Shown: positions 1 through 11,500, numbered from the stretch's first letter. The stretch is 64,000 nucleotides of DNA from Anthoceros angustus (GCA_010909165.1 MU008190.1:345166-409165); one strand, 5' to 3'. Made by a program: numbers and translations. Notes: a model not told the origin generated them from the letters alone.

Positions 1-1240
1 GCGGCAACCAGTTCATGCCGACGTATGACCTTAAGCATGTATTAGAACGGACGCGGGGCGAGCCGAACATCGAGGCCGTGAGGCCGAGACCGTTTTAGGG
101 TCAGGCGCCCGACGCAAGGGCCCGCTCGGCAGGGAGCGGCCGAGTCCGGGCCGAGACGCTAACTCGATCGGCATCGAAGTGAGCCGAGGTCCGTGATCTT
201 GTTTAGACCGGGTGCCTACACCACCCGCTTTATATGTCATTTCTCTTACAAGCATTTTCTTTGGCAACCCGCACAGTAGCCGATGCATGTTTGTAACTGC
301 GATTTGTGGAAATGCCTGGTCTATCACAACGAAGCCCAAGCCCGCGCAAATCAAGTGCGTGAAGCTTGTCTCAAACCCTAGACTGGTACTATATGTGCGT
401 AATGACCTGCTGCTTGATAGGTGCAACGGACTCCTTACGTATTATGGTCAGCAATGATGAGCATTTCCGATCCCAAATTACCACTCATGCGCTAATCTAA
501 TTTGGTGCACCAGCCCAGAACGATTCGCTCCGGCCGGGCGATGTGCCATCTACTGTAGATGTCGATTCATCACAGCAGGCACCGAGGTGGAAGAAGTCGC
601 GCTTCCAGATGTCATACTTGTCAGATATTTGTGTTGAAAATTTATTGTGGTGCTTGTCCATACTGTTGAGACGCGATGCAAGAGCATTTGTCAGAGATGC
701 CAAACAGCTTTTCGCATAGTCGAGCCCGAACGACCAAACCTCTTGAGCTTCGTGCTCCATCATTCCCTATTCCTTGCATTCTTATCTCCCCTCCTTCAAT
801 TTCTCACATACCTATGGTCCTCGGCAGTGAATCGTGGCCCAGCTCCATAACGTGTGTACAAGATTCTGCTGTCCACAGTCCAGGTGACTGATGGGCAGAC
901 ATCTCCAGGCAGGCCCACTTCCCGGCGCTAGAGAAAGGCTGCCAGCAGCGTACCCGCTAGGGTTTTACACAACAGCCATATGAGTGAAGGGCCTTTCACA
1001 ATGCAAACGACACCGAGGCCGGGACCGCGCAGTTGGTTTTGGACTTTCCTAAGTAAGGAAAACTGTAGGAAACTGTGGCTCCCGACGCGAACGGCGCCGT
1101 GAGGGCAACTGCGGCCCCAACTAAGCGTCAGCGGGAGGAGCGGGCCGGGTCCAAAGTTGGGCAAACATTTTAGTAGTTTAATTATTAATTTAGGAACTAC
1201 ATAGCCGGCCGTGTGTTTCGCCTTCCTTTTGGAAGACCTC
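1..1240. other. Gene-free left edge, no recognised element
   Basis: I see no recognisable gene here. The only reading frame with ordinary amino-acid composition is an 88-codon minus-strand frame at 497-763. It shows no motif I know and has no detectable continuation, so I do not call it a gene. No rRNA, tRNA or LTR structure was seen. Confidence 0.4.
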
Positions 1241-1249
1241 GGCTTGTCC

Positions 1250-1515
1250 AAATGGCTTAGGCCAAATGGACAAACATTTATAAGAACCTCGTGATTAAGC
1301 ATCGTGAGCTTAGATCGGTACTTAGATGGGGTGTCTAAAGGGAGTGGATGCCCTTGCACCTTAGATGGGGTGTCTAAAGGGAGTGGATGCCCTTTAGTGT
1401 GTCTAAGGGAGTGGATGCCCTTGGTGCAAGTAGCTTAGGCACGCCATGGTACAAGTTGTTAAGTACCAAGTCCCATGACTGAAATCCGTCCTTAGTGGAC
1501 TTAAATAAAATTCTA
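1250..1515 (+). repeat. Dispersed repeat, left copy, with internal 39-bp tandem units
   Basis: The stretch from the GCCAAATGGACA box to the ATAAAATTCT box is closely similar, in the same orientation, to 20,487-20,673. The left copy is longer because a unit of about 39 bp, starting cttagatggggtgtctaaag, is repeated two to three times at 1,321-1,423. It has no coding content. It may be a fragment of a long terminal repeat or of a non-autonomous element. The two copies flank the whole 3.6-20.1 kb transposon block. Confidence 0.6.
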
Positions 1516-1694
1516 AATTCTTGTCTAGTAAAGTCTTTGTACATATTGATTGCCTTCCATGATTGAGTAGTAGTGTTGGCTAGCTGTAAAAATTAGGTGG
1601 CCAAGTGTGGGGCCCACTGACTCCCTCGTGTAGAGCGGGCATGACCATGTAGTCCATACCCTCACAATCTGCGATATGATATGTATATACGTTT

Positions 1695-2190
1695 GTATGC
1701 CACCGGCAACCCGGGTCCCACCAGACCCAACAAGGGCAACCTAGGTCACGCCAAACCTAACAAGGGTTACCGCGTCCAAACATAGGGTGTAAAAGTGTAA
1801 AACATGTTTAACAGTCCGACACACAAAATGCCATATGATATGATATGTACTCATGCCTCACCGACCCACGCCTGCACCCAACAAAGGCAACCGCGGTCAC
1901 GCCTGCACTAACAAGGGCAACCCGGGTCACGCCAAACCCAACAAGGGTTACCGCGTCTAGACATCGGGTGTAAAAGTGTAAAACATGCCATATGATATGT
2001 ATATACCTCTGTATGCCACCGCAACCCGGGTCACGCCAGATCCAACAAGGGCAACCCGGGTCACGCCAAACCCAACAAGGGTTACCGCGTGTAGACATAG
2101 GGTGTAAAAGTGTAAAACATGCCATATGATATGTATATACCTCTGTATGCCACCGGCAACACGGGTCACGCCAGACCCAATAAGGGCAAC
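1695..2190 (+). repeat. Tandem repeat, period about 135-160 bp
   Basis: Three full units and one partial unit follow one another. Each has a block of two or three CCGGGTCACGCCA-type sub-repeats with AACAAGGG boxes, then GTGTAAAAGTGTAAAACATG, then CATATGATATGTATATACCTC. The units differ by point changes and small indels. Short reading frames inside the array simply follow the repeat and are not called as genes. Confidence 0.75.
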
Positions 2191-2194
2191 TCGT

Positions 2195-2395
2195 AAAACA
2201 TGTTTAACAGCAAGATGGTATACAAGTGTAAAACATGTTTAACAGCAAGACGGTGTAAAAGTGTATAACATGTTCAACAGTAAGACGGTGTAAAAGTGTA
2301 AAACATGTTTAACAGCAAAGCGGTGTAAAAGTGTAAAACATGTTTAACAGCAAAGCGGTGTAAAAGTGTAAAACATGTTTAACAGCAAGACCCAC
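2195..2395 (+). repeat. 35-bp minisatellite, about six copies
   Basis: Head-to-tail copies of a 35-bp unit containing cggtgtaaaagtgtaaaaca then tgtttaacagcaaga. The unit shares its gtgtaaaagtgtaaaacatg core with the larger repeats just to the left, so the array probably arose by local amplification of that piece. There are no spacers, so it is not CRISPR-like. Confidence 0.85.
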
Positions 2396-2539
2396 AATTC
2401 CAATCAAGATAAGTGTAATAATATACTGAAGTTAAACGTTTCTCGCAGCAGCGCAGGAGCGATCATCAAATGATGATGACGGTGACATCACAAGCAACCC
2501 GTTAAGAGAAGATCATTTGGAGGAAGATCCAACTACAAG

Positions 2540-2790
2540 TACTACTGGAAGAGTGGTGGTGCTCCTTCCTGTGGAGATAGATGTTCCTTCCTGTGGAGAG
2601 TGGTAGTGTTCCTTCCTGTGGAGAGTGGTGGTGTTCCTTCCGTGAGAGTGGTGGTGCTCCTTCCGTGGAGATAGATGTTCCTTCTGGAGAGTGGTAGTGT
2701 TCCTTCGTGGAGAGTGGTGGTGTTCCTTCCGTGGAGAGTGGTGGTGCTCCTTCCTGTGGAGAGTTGTGTTCCTTCCCGTAGTACCTATCT
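2540..2790 (+). repeat. Minisatellite of about 25 bp (ggagagtggtggtgttcctt type)
   Basis: About ten degenerate head-to-tail units of roughly 22-27 bp, each with GTGGAGAGTGGTGGTG followed by TTCCTTCC. One strand is G/T-rich. Apparent histidine- and threonine-rich reading frames on the minus strand come from the repeat itself. Confidence 0.8.
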
Positions 2791-2799
2791 TGGGAGTGG

Positions 2800-3330
2800 T
2801 TTGTCGAGGTGCTCTTCGCCGGCGATCTATATATTCAATCTTGATGTATGTGAGCTCCACTATATTCAAATATCATATATCCATCACAAAGCTTCTATGC
2901 TATGTCATCGAGGGCAATGATCTTGGCTAGGGCTCCTCTATCCTCAAGATGTTAAGCCTTATATATCAAGGGAGCATATGAACTTATTATTTAAAGACTG
3001 GAGCCAGGATGCTGTGTTGACGAGAACTAGGGGTTGAAACCCTCGGTGGAATATGTGCCGTACGTTGGCCAGATAAATTGAAGATCCAGAAGGCATAGAA
3101 CCTTTTGAGGATAAAGTGAAGATTGACAAGGCATGGTACATCTTGGGTGACATGCAGTTCTTAAGCTATATGGAATGAGCCAATGGTTGGGAAGATATTT
3201 TCACATTCGAATCGAGGTGAAGATAAGGGATGTTATCCAATTACAAGCTCATTATATTGGCGCTTTGAGTGCAGTGCTACGTGATTACATGTCGAGTTAA
3301 TCTTATATATATTGGCTACTTGGAGGCTAG
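2800..3330. other. Spacer without recognisable genes
   Basis: Mixed-composition sequence between two minisatellites. All frames are interrupted by stops within about 60 codons and nothing matches a known domain. I see no RNA gene or transposon end. Confidence 0.35.
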
Positions 3331-3334
3331 GCCC

Positions 3335-3515
3335 TAGATGTTGCGGTGAGTGTTATGCCTAGGTGTTGCGGTGATCTGGGCCCTAGATGTTATGATTCGA
3401 TGTTATGCCCTAGATGTTGCGTTGAGTGTTATGCCCTAGGTGTTGCGGTGAATATAGGCCCTAGATGTTGCGTTGAATGCTATGCCCTAGGTGTTGCGTT
3501 GCTAGGCCCTAGATG
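3335..3515 (+). repeat. Minisatellite with gccctagatgttgcg units
   Basis: About seven degenerate units built from GCCCTAGATGTTGCG or GCCCTAGGTGTTGCG plus a GTGAGTGTTAT or GTGAATATAG linker, period roughly 25-35 bp. Noncoding. Confidence 0.75.
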
Positions 3516-3599
3516 TTTTTGCGATTGATTGATGGTTCGGTTGATTGTGTGATTGTTGTGAGCTCTATTACATGTTCGTGAGTCCATTTTCATCTGATT

Positions 3600-6500
3600 C
3601 TTTGCTATCCTTTTCGGTTGGGCTTCTTGCTAGGATCTCGCCCGCTTTTGAGTCTTGATTCTGGTGTGGGCGTTAGTTTGGTGGTTGGCGGTGGTCCTGG
3701 GTTGCACCCCTCTTGGGCAGGGCCCTTTGGCGGCCTTTTGGGGTTCGCCATACGACTCAAACTCTGTGTCCGGTCCAGTGGGGTCATTTTGCCCTCGGTC
3801 CCCGGTACCTCTTCGGCCCTGTTACCCTTCAACTGGCGTTTGCAGGCCCTTTTCGTCCCCCATCCAATGGGGCGATCCACACCCTCCGTGACTGTCAAGG
3901 ACACTCCTTGTCCAGTCTGTGCTCAACTCTACTGCGGTGTCAAGGGGGTGAAAACTCACCTCGGGCACATGCATAAAGATTTCGACCAGACTACCTGGGC
4001 TGCCCAAGTGCACGCTGCGACCTCCTCCACGTCCGCTGCCCCGGCTTTGGCGCACAGTAGCTTTCTCCTTGTGGTGCCTCTTTCTTCCTGGGAATGGTTG
4101 CGGAGTCAGCTGGATCACATCCTTGGGATGTTCAAACCCGCTTCCATGTCGCGTATCTTCCGAGCTTCCTCGGCACCTTCACGATGATGCCGTCATTTCG
4201 TCTTCCCTAGATCGCCTTGCACTCGATCCCGGGATGAGTTAGCTTGGTGTCTCCTCCTTCTTCTCCCGATGGTGTCTTGGTGCACTAGGGGAGCTTCCAA
4301 GAAGTTGCTAGCCGTCTTGGCGTTGGTAGGCGGCTCTTGAGGAGGAGGCGTGCGCCAAGTCCGGGCGGAATCTCGGCCGGTTGGAGCAGTCGGGTAATGC
4401 AACAAACCTACGCCGCAAGTTGCTTGGCGGTGGTGAATATGCCATGCTAGGGCTCTTGACCCGTCCTGGCCTCCGCTTAAGAGACAATTCGCCCTCCGTG
4501 CCTCCATCCGCCACCTAAGGATGCCATTCCCATATCCGACTATGTCCCGAGGATCCTTCTCCCGACCGGCGGCTTTTGCTCGCTCTCCACAACCCTCGCC
4601 TTTCATCTGCCGGTTTGTCGGGAATGGTGTTCGAACACCTTAGGGACCTCTTTCTCCCAAGATCCATCTAGCGGCTTTCGAGCTCTTTTCTCCGGGCTGC
4701 GGTGGCTCGTGGAGAGATGCCTCACCGGATTTCTATTCAGCCTAGTAGGCTTGTCGCTATGGACAAGCTCCTGCTCGGCGCCCACTCGTTGGGGAGGCCT
4801 TCATGCGGCTACTCACCGCACTATCGCCCTGCAGTGCCGCTCCCTTCTCCAGCAGCACTTCAACCCCTTCAATTTGGCATTGCCACTCGGCTGCAGTGCA
4901 GTGCTAGGGGTGAAAGCTTGCCTTGATACCCACCCGGATTGGGTAGTCTTCTGGATGTCGAGACGCCTTCAATACCATTTCCGGGCGTCATCTTTGAGGA
5001 GCTTAGGGATCTTGGCGGCGTCTAGGGAGTCTTATACCCTTTGTCCGGTGCTTCTACGGAGGTCCTCCAACCTCTACTACCCGGCCTGAAACGTCTCTTG
5101 AGTTTCGCGTCTCGTCTTGGAATCGGCCACAGTACGAGCAAGGCGACCCGCTAGGCGGTGCTCTCTTCGCTATTGCTCACTATAGGGCCTGTCTAGGGCC
5201 GCCTCTCCATGTGTGTCTTCCCTTCGTTGGGATTCTCACATCCTCGGGCACAGGGACAAAGTCAAGGAGGCCTTTGAGATATTCTCTTCGAGCTTTCGTT
5301 GGTGGGCTTGAAGGTCAAGATGTCCAAGTGCAGCGTCTGGTCTCGTCGGGGATCACCTACTCTCTGTTTCTGCGGGAGATTGCTCGGCTCTTGTGCAGTT
5401 CTTGGGGTCCCCTTTGGTTCCCACTTCATTGGGAGCTTCTGGACAAGGCCCTTGCAGAGGACCTCTCCCATATTGAAGACCTCCCTTTCTTTGGAGGATG
5501 CTCGGGTGGCCTTTGGAATCCTTTCCTTCTGGCGCCACAGGTACCTCCGTCTGCCTCGTCTCGGTCCTTTTGTCCGGCTCGGGGTTTGATCTGAAGATTA
5601 TGGATACTCTTGGGGACATCTTGGGCTCGGGGCTTTTGAGTGCCACAGGGGCGACTGGCCGGGCATCCACACTGTGCAATTTGGGCGTGGGGTGCTCTCA
5701 TGAGGTCTCTTCCCGGCTTTCTTGGGAGTTGGGCCCTCTGCCTGCCTTGGCTTCCGTTTCATCCTCCATGACAAGCCCTTTCTCGAGGATCTCGTATCAA
5801 GTGTGGAGGAGGAACCTTCTCTCTCAATCGCCCTTGAGGCGCGGAGACATGTTATCGGCGGATGCTCGGAAGGACTTCCTCCTTTCTCTACATTTATCAT
5901 GGCTTTAGGGATTGCGAGGCATCTGCTCGAGAAGCTCGGCCGAGCTTTTGATCATCCTCCGGGACCCCTCCATCTCGAGTCCACTAGGCGGCTCGCTCTT
6001 GTTACAGGAAGGAGGCGGGTGTAGCTCTTGGCCCGCCCATGCATCAGGGATTTCACATCGCGCAACCACCTTCACTCTGCGATGCGATTCCGTCTCGGCC
6101 TACTCCTGTGGCTTCTTCGCTCCTCACTTGTGAGTGCGGCTCTGCTCTTAGCGTCTCGGTGTCCACCTTGCTCGTTGTCCCCCAGTCGCCGCATTGCTCA
6201 TGGCGCCATCCGTGGCGTCATGTTTGCCATTGCTCGCGAAAGTGGCTATATGGCTGGAGGAGGCGGGAGTATACTCTTCTTACGGTCGTTCAATCGGTGG
6301 ACTTATACCTTGTCGTGGCGACGGTTGTGGTGGCGGATGTGGTAGTTCTGACCACGTGGCGCCACCTCAGTCATCACTGGCCGTCGGTGGCTGCTGCCCG
6401 GCGGCTCTCAAGGTCCATAAGTATAGCGGGATGCAAGCGGGCCACCTCTTTATCCACTTGCTCTAAAGCGTATGGGGCAATGGGCGGGGACTTTGACAAA

Positions 6501-6780
6501 TTCATCAAGTCTTGTGCCAAAGCTTACCATGCGAGGCATAGTCTTTGTCCCTCTCGTACTTCACGGCATACTTCCGGCGGGTTTCTATTGCTCTTGAGGC
6601 GCTCTCAGCGATTCTCCATAAGGCGGCGGCGGTGGGTGATGCCTTTTCCTCTTCCTCTGTGGTTTGCGGGCCGTTTATTCTACACGCATATGACATTGTG
6701 GTGCGATTGGTCACTTTAGGTAGGGAGCTCGGTTGCTCCTCTTCACTCCACCCGGGTCCCCATTTGTTGTCCCTTCCTAG
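3600..6780 (+). mobile_element. Degenerate non-LTR retrotransposon (CCHH zinc finger plus reverse transcriptase)
   Basis: Coding remnants run in one orientation and switch frame many times. Near the 5' end, at 3,909-3,974, is a C-x2-C-x12-H-x4-H zinc finger (Cys98, Cys101, His114, His119 of the local frame). CCHH fingers of this kind occur N-terminal to the reverse transcriptase (RT) in R2-like site-specific non-LTR elements. RT remnants follow from about 5,100. The C-terminal part (6,200-6,720) holds a region that is also found, in shorter form, on the minus strand at 24,880-25,190, so this family has at least two copies in the window. No poly(A) tail or target-site duplication could be fixed. 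I infer the class from the finger plus RT order; the exact clade is uncertain. Confidence 0.65.
5100..6720 (+). pseudogene. Reverse transcriptase pseudogene of the non-LTR element
   Basis: RT landmarks appear in order but in different frames. A QGDPLGGALFA box is at 5,139-5,171; this glutamine-glycine-aspartate motif is typical of RT motif B. The catalytic aspartate-box region lies around 5,215-5,245 and is broken by a small indel, so the frame before it and the following DSHILG-like segment do not join. A thumb-like segment follows at 5,300-5,590, then alternating frames to about 6,030 and a C-terminal region with endonuclease-like position at 6,190-6,720. There are at least four frameshifts and several stops, so it is clearly non-functional. 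I recognise this RT type from elements in algae, mosses and ferns. That is family knowledge, not something I could search. Confidence 0.65.
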
Positions 6781-6789
6781 ATGGTCTCT

Positions 6790-7210
6790 TTCCATCGTTC
6801 TTTCACCTCAATAAATCATCTCCTTATAATATACAAATCTTAATTGTATATGCTTGATGTTTATCAATGAGTATGTCTTGTGAACGACATGGTGCTGCAA
6901 GAATGTATTTGTGACCATCGATGTGCCGTGATGACAGGTTTGATCTGGTTCACTTGTCCTCAAAATTGACCATATCAAGGTTTATGTCTAACACAAACAC
7001 TAAGGCCCTAAAGATGTCTTCCAATGTACTCTACGCATTCTCCTTGCTTCCTCCTACATTCCAAGTTACCTTCTTCTTCTTCTTCTTTGGAGGAGAAGAA
7101 GGTTTAAACCTGACATAATATTTGAAGCCGAATATACCATGGCGAAAACCAGCTCAAAAACACCGGTGAGCACCAAATTCCACATAGAGTTGTTTTACAT
7201 TTTTGAGTGA
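6790..7210. other. Spacer between the non-LTR element and the methyltransferase locus
   Basis: A/T-richer sequence with a short CTTCTTCTTC / GAGGAGAAGAAG inverted pair near 7,071-7,102, which would fold into a small stem. It lies just past the stop of the minus-strand methyltransferase frame and could be its 3' untranslated region or terminator. No gene is seen. Confidence 0.35.
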
Positions 7211-7214
7211 TGGT

Positions 7215-9690
7215 TCATGATATCCCTACCCTAAAAAGGCAGTCTGGTGGCGACCACCATATGCTATCCATCACCAATTCAATGCTTTTGAGGCAGGCGT
7301 GCTCGGGGTCTTGGTTGTCGTTCTCCATCATGGCATTTTCGGCATCCAAAGGATCAATAGGATTGCTTTCGGTGTTGTAGTCGGATGCCACCCTGCGCTC
7401 AAAGTTCTCATCCATCATCCAAGATTTCCCCGTTTCTCCTTCATTATTTGAACCCCAAAGGTACAACTGCGCTTGGGAGACACCCTTCTCGGACAAGCTC
7501 AATTCCTTTGCCCAAAACTGGGCTGGTCCTCGTCGATGTGGCTCGTGATTCAACTCCTCCTCAGCGTCCGGGAGTACTTCATATCCATGAATCCGTTGTG
7601 GGATGAATTCCGCGCAACGCTTGTCCAAATCCACTGCAATGCAATTTCGACCACAAAGCAACGCTGCCAGTGTCGTCGTTCCGCTCCCTGCACACGCATC
7701 TACAATCCCCTCTTTCGAGAAGTTTTTGATCAGCTTGAGCATCAACGGTGGCCTCGATACGCACACACTAGCTTGTCCAATGACATATAGCGACTTCTTC
7801 GACGATGTGTGCCCAATGACGACCATTGTTGAAAGAGCCATGGGCGTTGTTAGGCAACATTGAAACCACCTTAATTTCTTGGTAGTGGTAACCCCCACTG
7901 TGATGTACTCCACAGTATCATATCCACCCTGATCATTATGCATATTGGTTTTGTCCCACACAAAGGAGACCATTCCTCCACCAATGCACCACTGCATTGC
8001 CTCCCTTACAATATGCACTCTTCCACACCATGCATAACTATCATTCGATTTCTTGCGACTTGTCATATCATGGAAAGAGTGAAACAACATGCCAATTTGT
8101 GTCGATCCATCTTCACATCATGCTTTCCTTTGTGGAATCCTCTTGGCACATCCATAACCAGCAATGTATACTTCCTCTTCCTTAGAAATCCTCGCATGTC
8201 CAACACATCTCTTGCAACCACTTGGTATTTAACAATAAACCCCGTCGTTGGCACAGAAATGCCTGTAGGCCTTCCTCCATGTCCATGTCAGCCAGGGCCC
8301 TCTGTTCGTTCTCCAGACCTTTCCATGTGTGCACTTCAAGTATGAAAGCCGGGAAGTCTTCTGGCAGTTTCTTCAGATCTTCTACATCTTTCACTTGCTA
8401 CACACAACACAGGTTAGGTGGTTAGTGCACAACAAGCTTGTCCGAAAAAATGCAGCGGGGAGGCGCGGCATCGGCCTCCCCACCCTACTTCCTTCTAAAG
8501 CCTCAATTCCAACATGAGGAATGGAGGCGCCATGCCGCCCCACTCCTACTTGTAGTAAAGAGATATACCTTCCCATCGAACTGTTTGAAACCTTGCAATG
8601 ACATCGTCCAAGAGTGCATAGGGTATTCCGCCTCACCATGTCGAAGAGTCGCATCCTAAATGCTTTGCCATAGCCACTTGTATGACATGAAGTTTCTTCC
8701 ATGAGTGAGCTCCTTGACATACCATTGAGGTCAAGCAAACTGTCAAAACCTTTTCCTGCTTGATGAGCATTTTTGTCGTCACTGGTGGAATTCCTTGAAA
8801 GCTGCCATGGTTTCCCTGCATCTCTTCGGCTTCACAAAAACTTTCAACCGTCTTCACCTCCTCTCCAACTTTGCGTTTGCCCTTGCTCTTCTTCTGCCTG
8901 CAACATGTTTGGCTTGTTAAGCTCCATCGCCTCCCACTTTGAAAAGATATTGTCGACATTTCTCCAAACCTTTCCCTCCGGTTTCGCAATGCATAGGATA
9001 TGTGTCCTGTTGTCCACTTTGTTACGCTTATCTTGTTCATCTTCGGCCTTCTCATCCTCGATCACTAACACCTTGTACAAATTGAACTTCCGGTTCATGC
9101 TCATTGTCACTCCGTCACGCTTTGCTATCTGATTCATCTCAGGTATCGACGCTCGATAAAGTTCATCTTCTTCCTTTGTCCGACATTGTGTTGTGTGGTG
9201 GTTGCCAATACTCGCATCTCTGAAGAGTAAGCCCACAGTAAACATGGGCCTCCATCCATTGGAACCTTGCTTTCCCTGGAGAAATGTCACCAAGTTGCTT
9301 CATAGCGGCGTATGTGTGATTGCCTCCCAGCACTCCCATAATATATTTTTTTGCCCTGAACTTCGTCCAATCAAGTTTTTTCGATATCCCTGCAGTCGGA
9401 TGGGTCAATCATACAAAGTAGTGGCAGGACACCTTCTTCAATCCGACCTTTCGAGATGACTCGAGCTAAGTAGTTGGTCCATGCCTCATCTACTTGCCGA
9501 ATCTGAGCATCTGGAGTGAGGAAGCAAGCGGCCTCAAATTCTCCAGCTTCACAAGAAGCATCTCGAGCACTACCTTCGCATAGGCGATTCCCGCTTTTTG
9601 CAAGTAATCCTCGTCCATCATTGAGGCCTCCGGTCTTTCTCCATCGTTAACACATGCAATGTTGGAATATCACCTCGAAGCCACAGCAGC
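7215..9690 (-). pseudogene. ParB-like domain fused to beta-class DNA methyltransferase (intron-containing, broken)
   Basis: Read from high to low coordinates. At 9,520-9,170 there is a ParB/Srx-like domain whose GGNH-x-x-AA box lies near 9,327-9,300, followed by an AHVYCGLT segment. A lysine/glutamate-rich linker follows at 9,160-8,590, then a 171-bp intron (8,398-8,568, GT...AG), then the methyltransferase. Motif IV (the DPPY position) reads DVPRG at 8,152-8,138, and motif I reads DACAGSGTT at 7,700-7,674, followed by a motif II-like IAVDLD. Motif IV before motif I is the order of beta-class amino-methyltransferases, which make N6-methyladenine or N4-methylcytosine. The acidic C-terminal tail ends at a stop at 7,215. 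At least four frameshifts break the frame (near 9,215, 9,050, 8,650 and 8,150), although the last 291 codons are open. The arginine in place of the catalytic tyrosine of motif IV also argues against activity. The intron rules out bacterial contamination. Confidence 0.7.
8398..8568 (-). other. Intron inside the ParB-methyltransferase gene
   Basis: On the minus strand the donor is AAG|GTATAT and the acceptor is GTGTGTAG|CAAGTG. Coding character stops and restarts exactly at these sites. The intron is GC-rich in the middle and holds two relics of the GCATGC-type palindrome (GGCGCGGCATCGGC and GGCGCCATGCCGCC), linking it to the palindrome-rich introns nearby. Confidence 0.65.
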
Positions 9691-11500
9691 GCCTACTTTT
9701 TCTGCTTGAACCCTCGGTAGTGTCCATGCTTTTGAGATCTGCTATTTCCACCCCAGCCCTGGTTACTCTTCAACCACGATGCCACTTGTTCATAAGAATG
9801 GAGTGCCTTCAGGCGCCGGCATGCCGGCGCCCTCCTCATCGACATGTGCACCTTCACGGGCGGCGGCATGCCGGCGCCCTCCTCATCAACCACGCACCTT
9901 CACGGGCGGCATGCCGGCGCCCTCCTCATCGACATGTGCACCTTCACGGGCGGCATGCCGGCGCCCTCCTCATCAACACAGTACCCGGTCAGGCGCAGGC
10001 ATGCGCGCCGCCTCAACAATAGGACGGTTGCTTATCGGCCGCACTCATCGCAATCATGCTGCGAAAATTGTCCGTCCCAGTCTTCTCTTTCTTGGATGGA
10101 GGCTTGGGGTTCAGGCTACATTGTCAAATCTGGCGGGAATAGGGACTCGCCCATGGTGCTTTCTGTCGCGTCCTTGGGAATGCTCCGGAGGGGCTGCCAT
10201 AATCCGCCCTCCCTCCTCTGCCCCACTTTGCTTGTAACATATAGCATGGCCTGAATACTTTCCCTCTCCTCCTCGCCCTTCTCGCGGTCCTCCTCCTCTT
10301 GGATGCCTCCACATCGGGTGGGGATTTCGAGGATAGGCCCATCCTCCTCATCGGAAGGTCCGAACTCTACCTCGTCATCCTCAAAATCCAAAGCAAAGTC
10401 TGGAGGTCCCTGTCGTGTTCTCCGCAATGACATTTCCCATCGGTGACTTACAATTGAGTTCGTGATGGCTTCACACAAACATCTGTAGAAAGATTTCGTA
10501 GTCTGAGCAAAACAAACATCCACAATATTAGAATGTGGCTATTGCCACCAGGCACGCAAACATTCGCAACCACATGAAAATGTATCCTTACATTCTGTCC
10601 TTGCAAAGCCTCCGGAAAGTATAAGACAGTTGTTTTGGCTCACACTTCTTTCTGTGCAAGCATGCTAGTTTCAACACAAAGACAATGTAATCATCTGCTG
10701 TGAGCGGCAGTGCCTCAAATTCATATGGCCGTGATGTGCAAAGAAGTCGGACTTCAGGATCTCCTTGGCCCGCATCCATAGTTGCCCACAAAACCCACCC
10801 TGCTCTTGCTCTTTGGTTTGCGAGCGCACTACCCAAAAATCCATAGCTTCAGCATGGGAGTCCACACTACATTGTCTTCATCCGGCTCTTCAGTTTGTGT
10901 CAAAATCCAATCTTGCTCCAGAAGCACCGTGTCCTCAAGCTGGTTTGTGTGCCTCCGGAGCTGCACCGTCTCCACATACGTGTAGGGGGATGGGTTTGGG
11001 TCTGGAACTCCTGGCGTCGCTGCTCTGGATATACCACGCTTCTCCACACGCCGTTGCCTTGGTCGTGCTTGCCTTTGCAGGACTGCCTGACCCCGCCTTT
11101 GTTCCTCCTCTCCCCGCTCCCCCAACAACATGCTCCTCTGCAATGATTGGCTCCCCAGCCGGCAACATCTGGGTGGATCTTCTACAACAACCGCATCCTT
11201 TTGTTTCTTCCTTTCTTACGCCTTGGGCTTCTCGGGGCACCATGTGGCGGTCCAATGTCCGGCAGTCCTTTTTGCTTGCGTCCGCCGCCATGTCTGCTAC
11301 AAGCATCATCAAATCCAGAACTTGAGGACCAAATCCACGGCTTTGGGAAGAAAGACACCTCTCCGTCGATGAGCACGTCCGAAAAGCGTTGGGGAGCTTG
11401 CGCGATGGCGTCCTCGAAATTCGATCCGCACGTTGTGCCTCAAACACCAAATGTTCCACGCGGACGAGCCTCCTCGCCGTTATGCTGTGCGTATTCACTA
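9690..11500 (-). pseudogene. Probable N-terminal exons of the ParB-methyltransferase gene
   Basis: Minus-strand fragments of ordinary protein composition continue upstream of the ParB domain. A basic stretch RRKKGRNKRMR near 11,200-11,230 resembles a nuclear localisation signal. A hydrophobic/basic segment ends at 10,592, then comes an 89-bp GT-AG intron (10,503-10,591), then a strongly acidic segment (10,110-10,450). The GC palindrome array at 9,811-9,985 separates these from the ParB part and probably lies in another intron. Frames change at least four times. I recognise no domain. Assignment to the same gene rests on strand, spacing and the shared intron style, so it is an inference. Confidence 0.4.
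9811..9985 (+). repeat. Array of GC palindromes with cctcctcatcgacatgtgca spacers
   Basis: Four units of about 40-55 bp repeat the sequence GGCATGCCGGCGCCCTCCTCATC with a tgtgcaccttcacgggcgg linker. The first unit contains a perfect 20-bp palindrome, ggcgccggcatgccggcgcc, at 9,812-9,831. Later units are shortened on the left arm. The array is probably intronic in the minus-strand gene. Confidence 0.8.

Noticed and set aside
2195-2395. CRISPR-like regular repeats
   Set aside because: Repeats are contiguous with no unique spacers, in a plant nuclear context.
3618-4187. An independent zinc-finger gene with a 189-codon frame
   Set aside because: The single CCHH finger lies in the right position and orientation to be the N-terminal finger of the following non-LTR reverse transcriptase, and the remainder has no other domain.
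7215-9690. Bacterial or phage contamination as the source of the methyltransferase
   Set aside because: A clear GT-AG intron interrupts the coding sequence, stops and frameshifts are abundant, and the locus is embedded among plant transposons.
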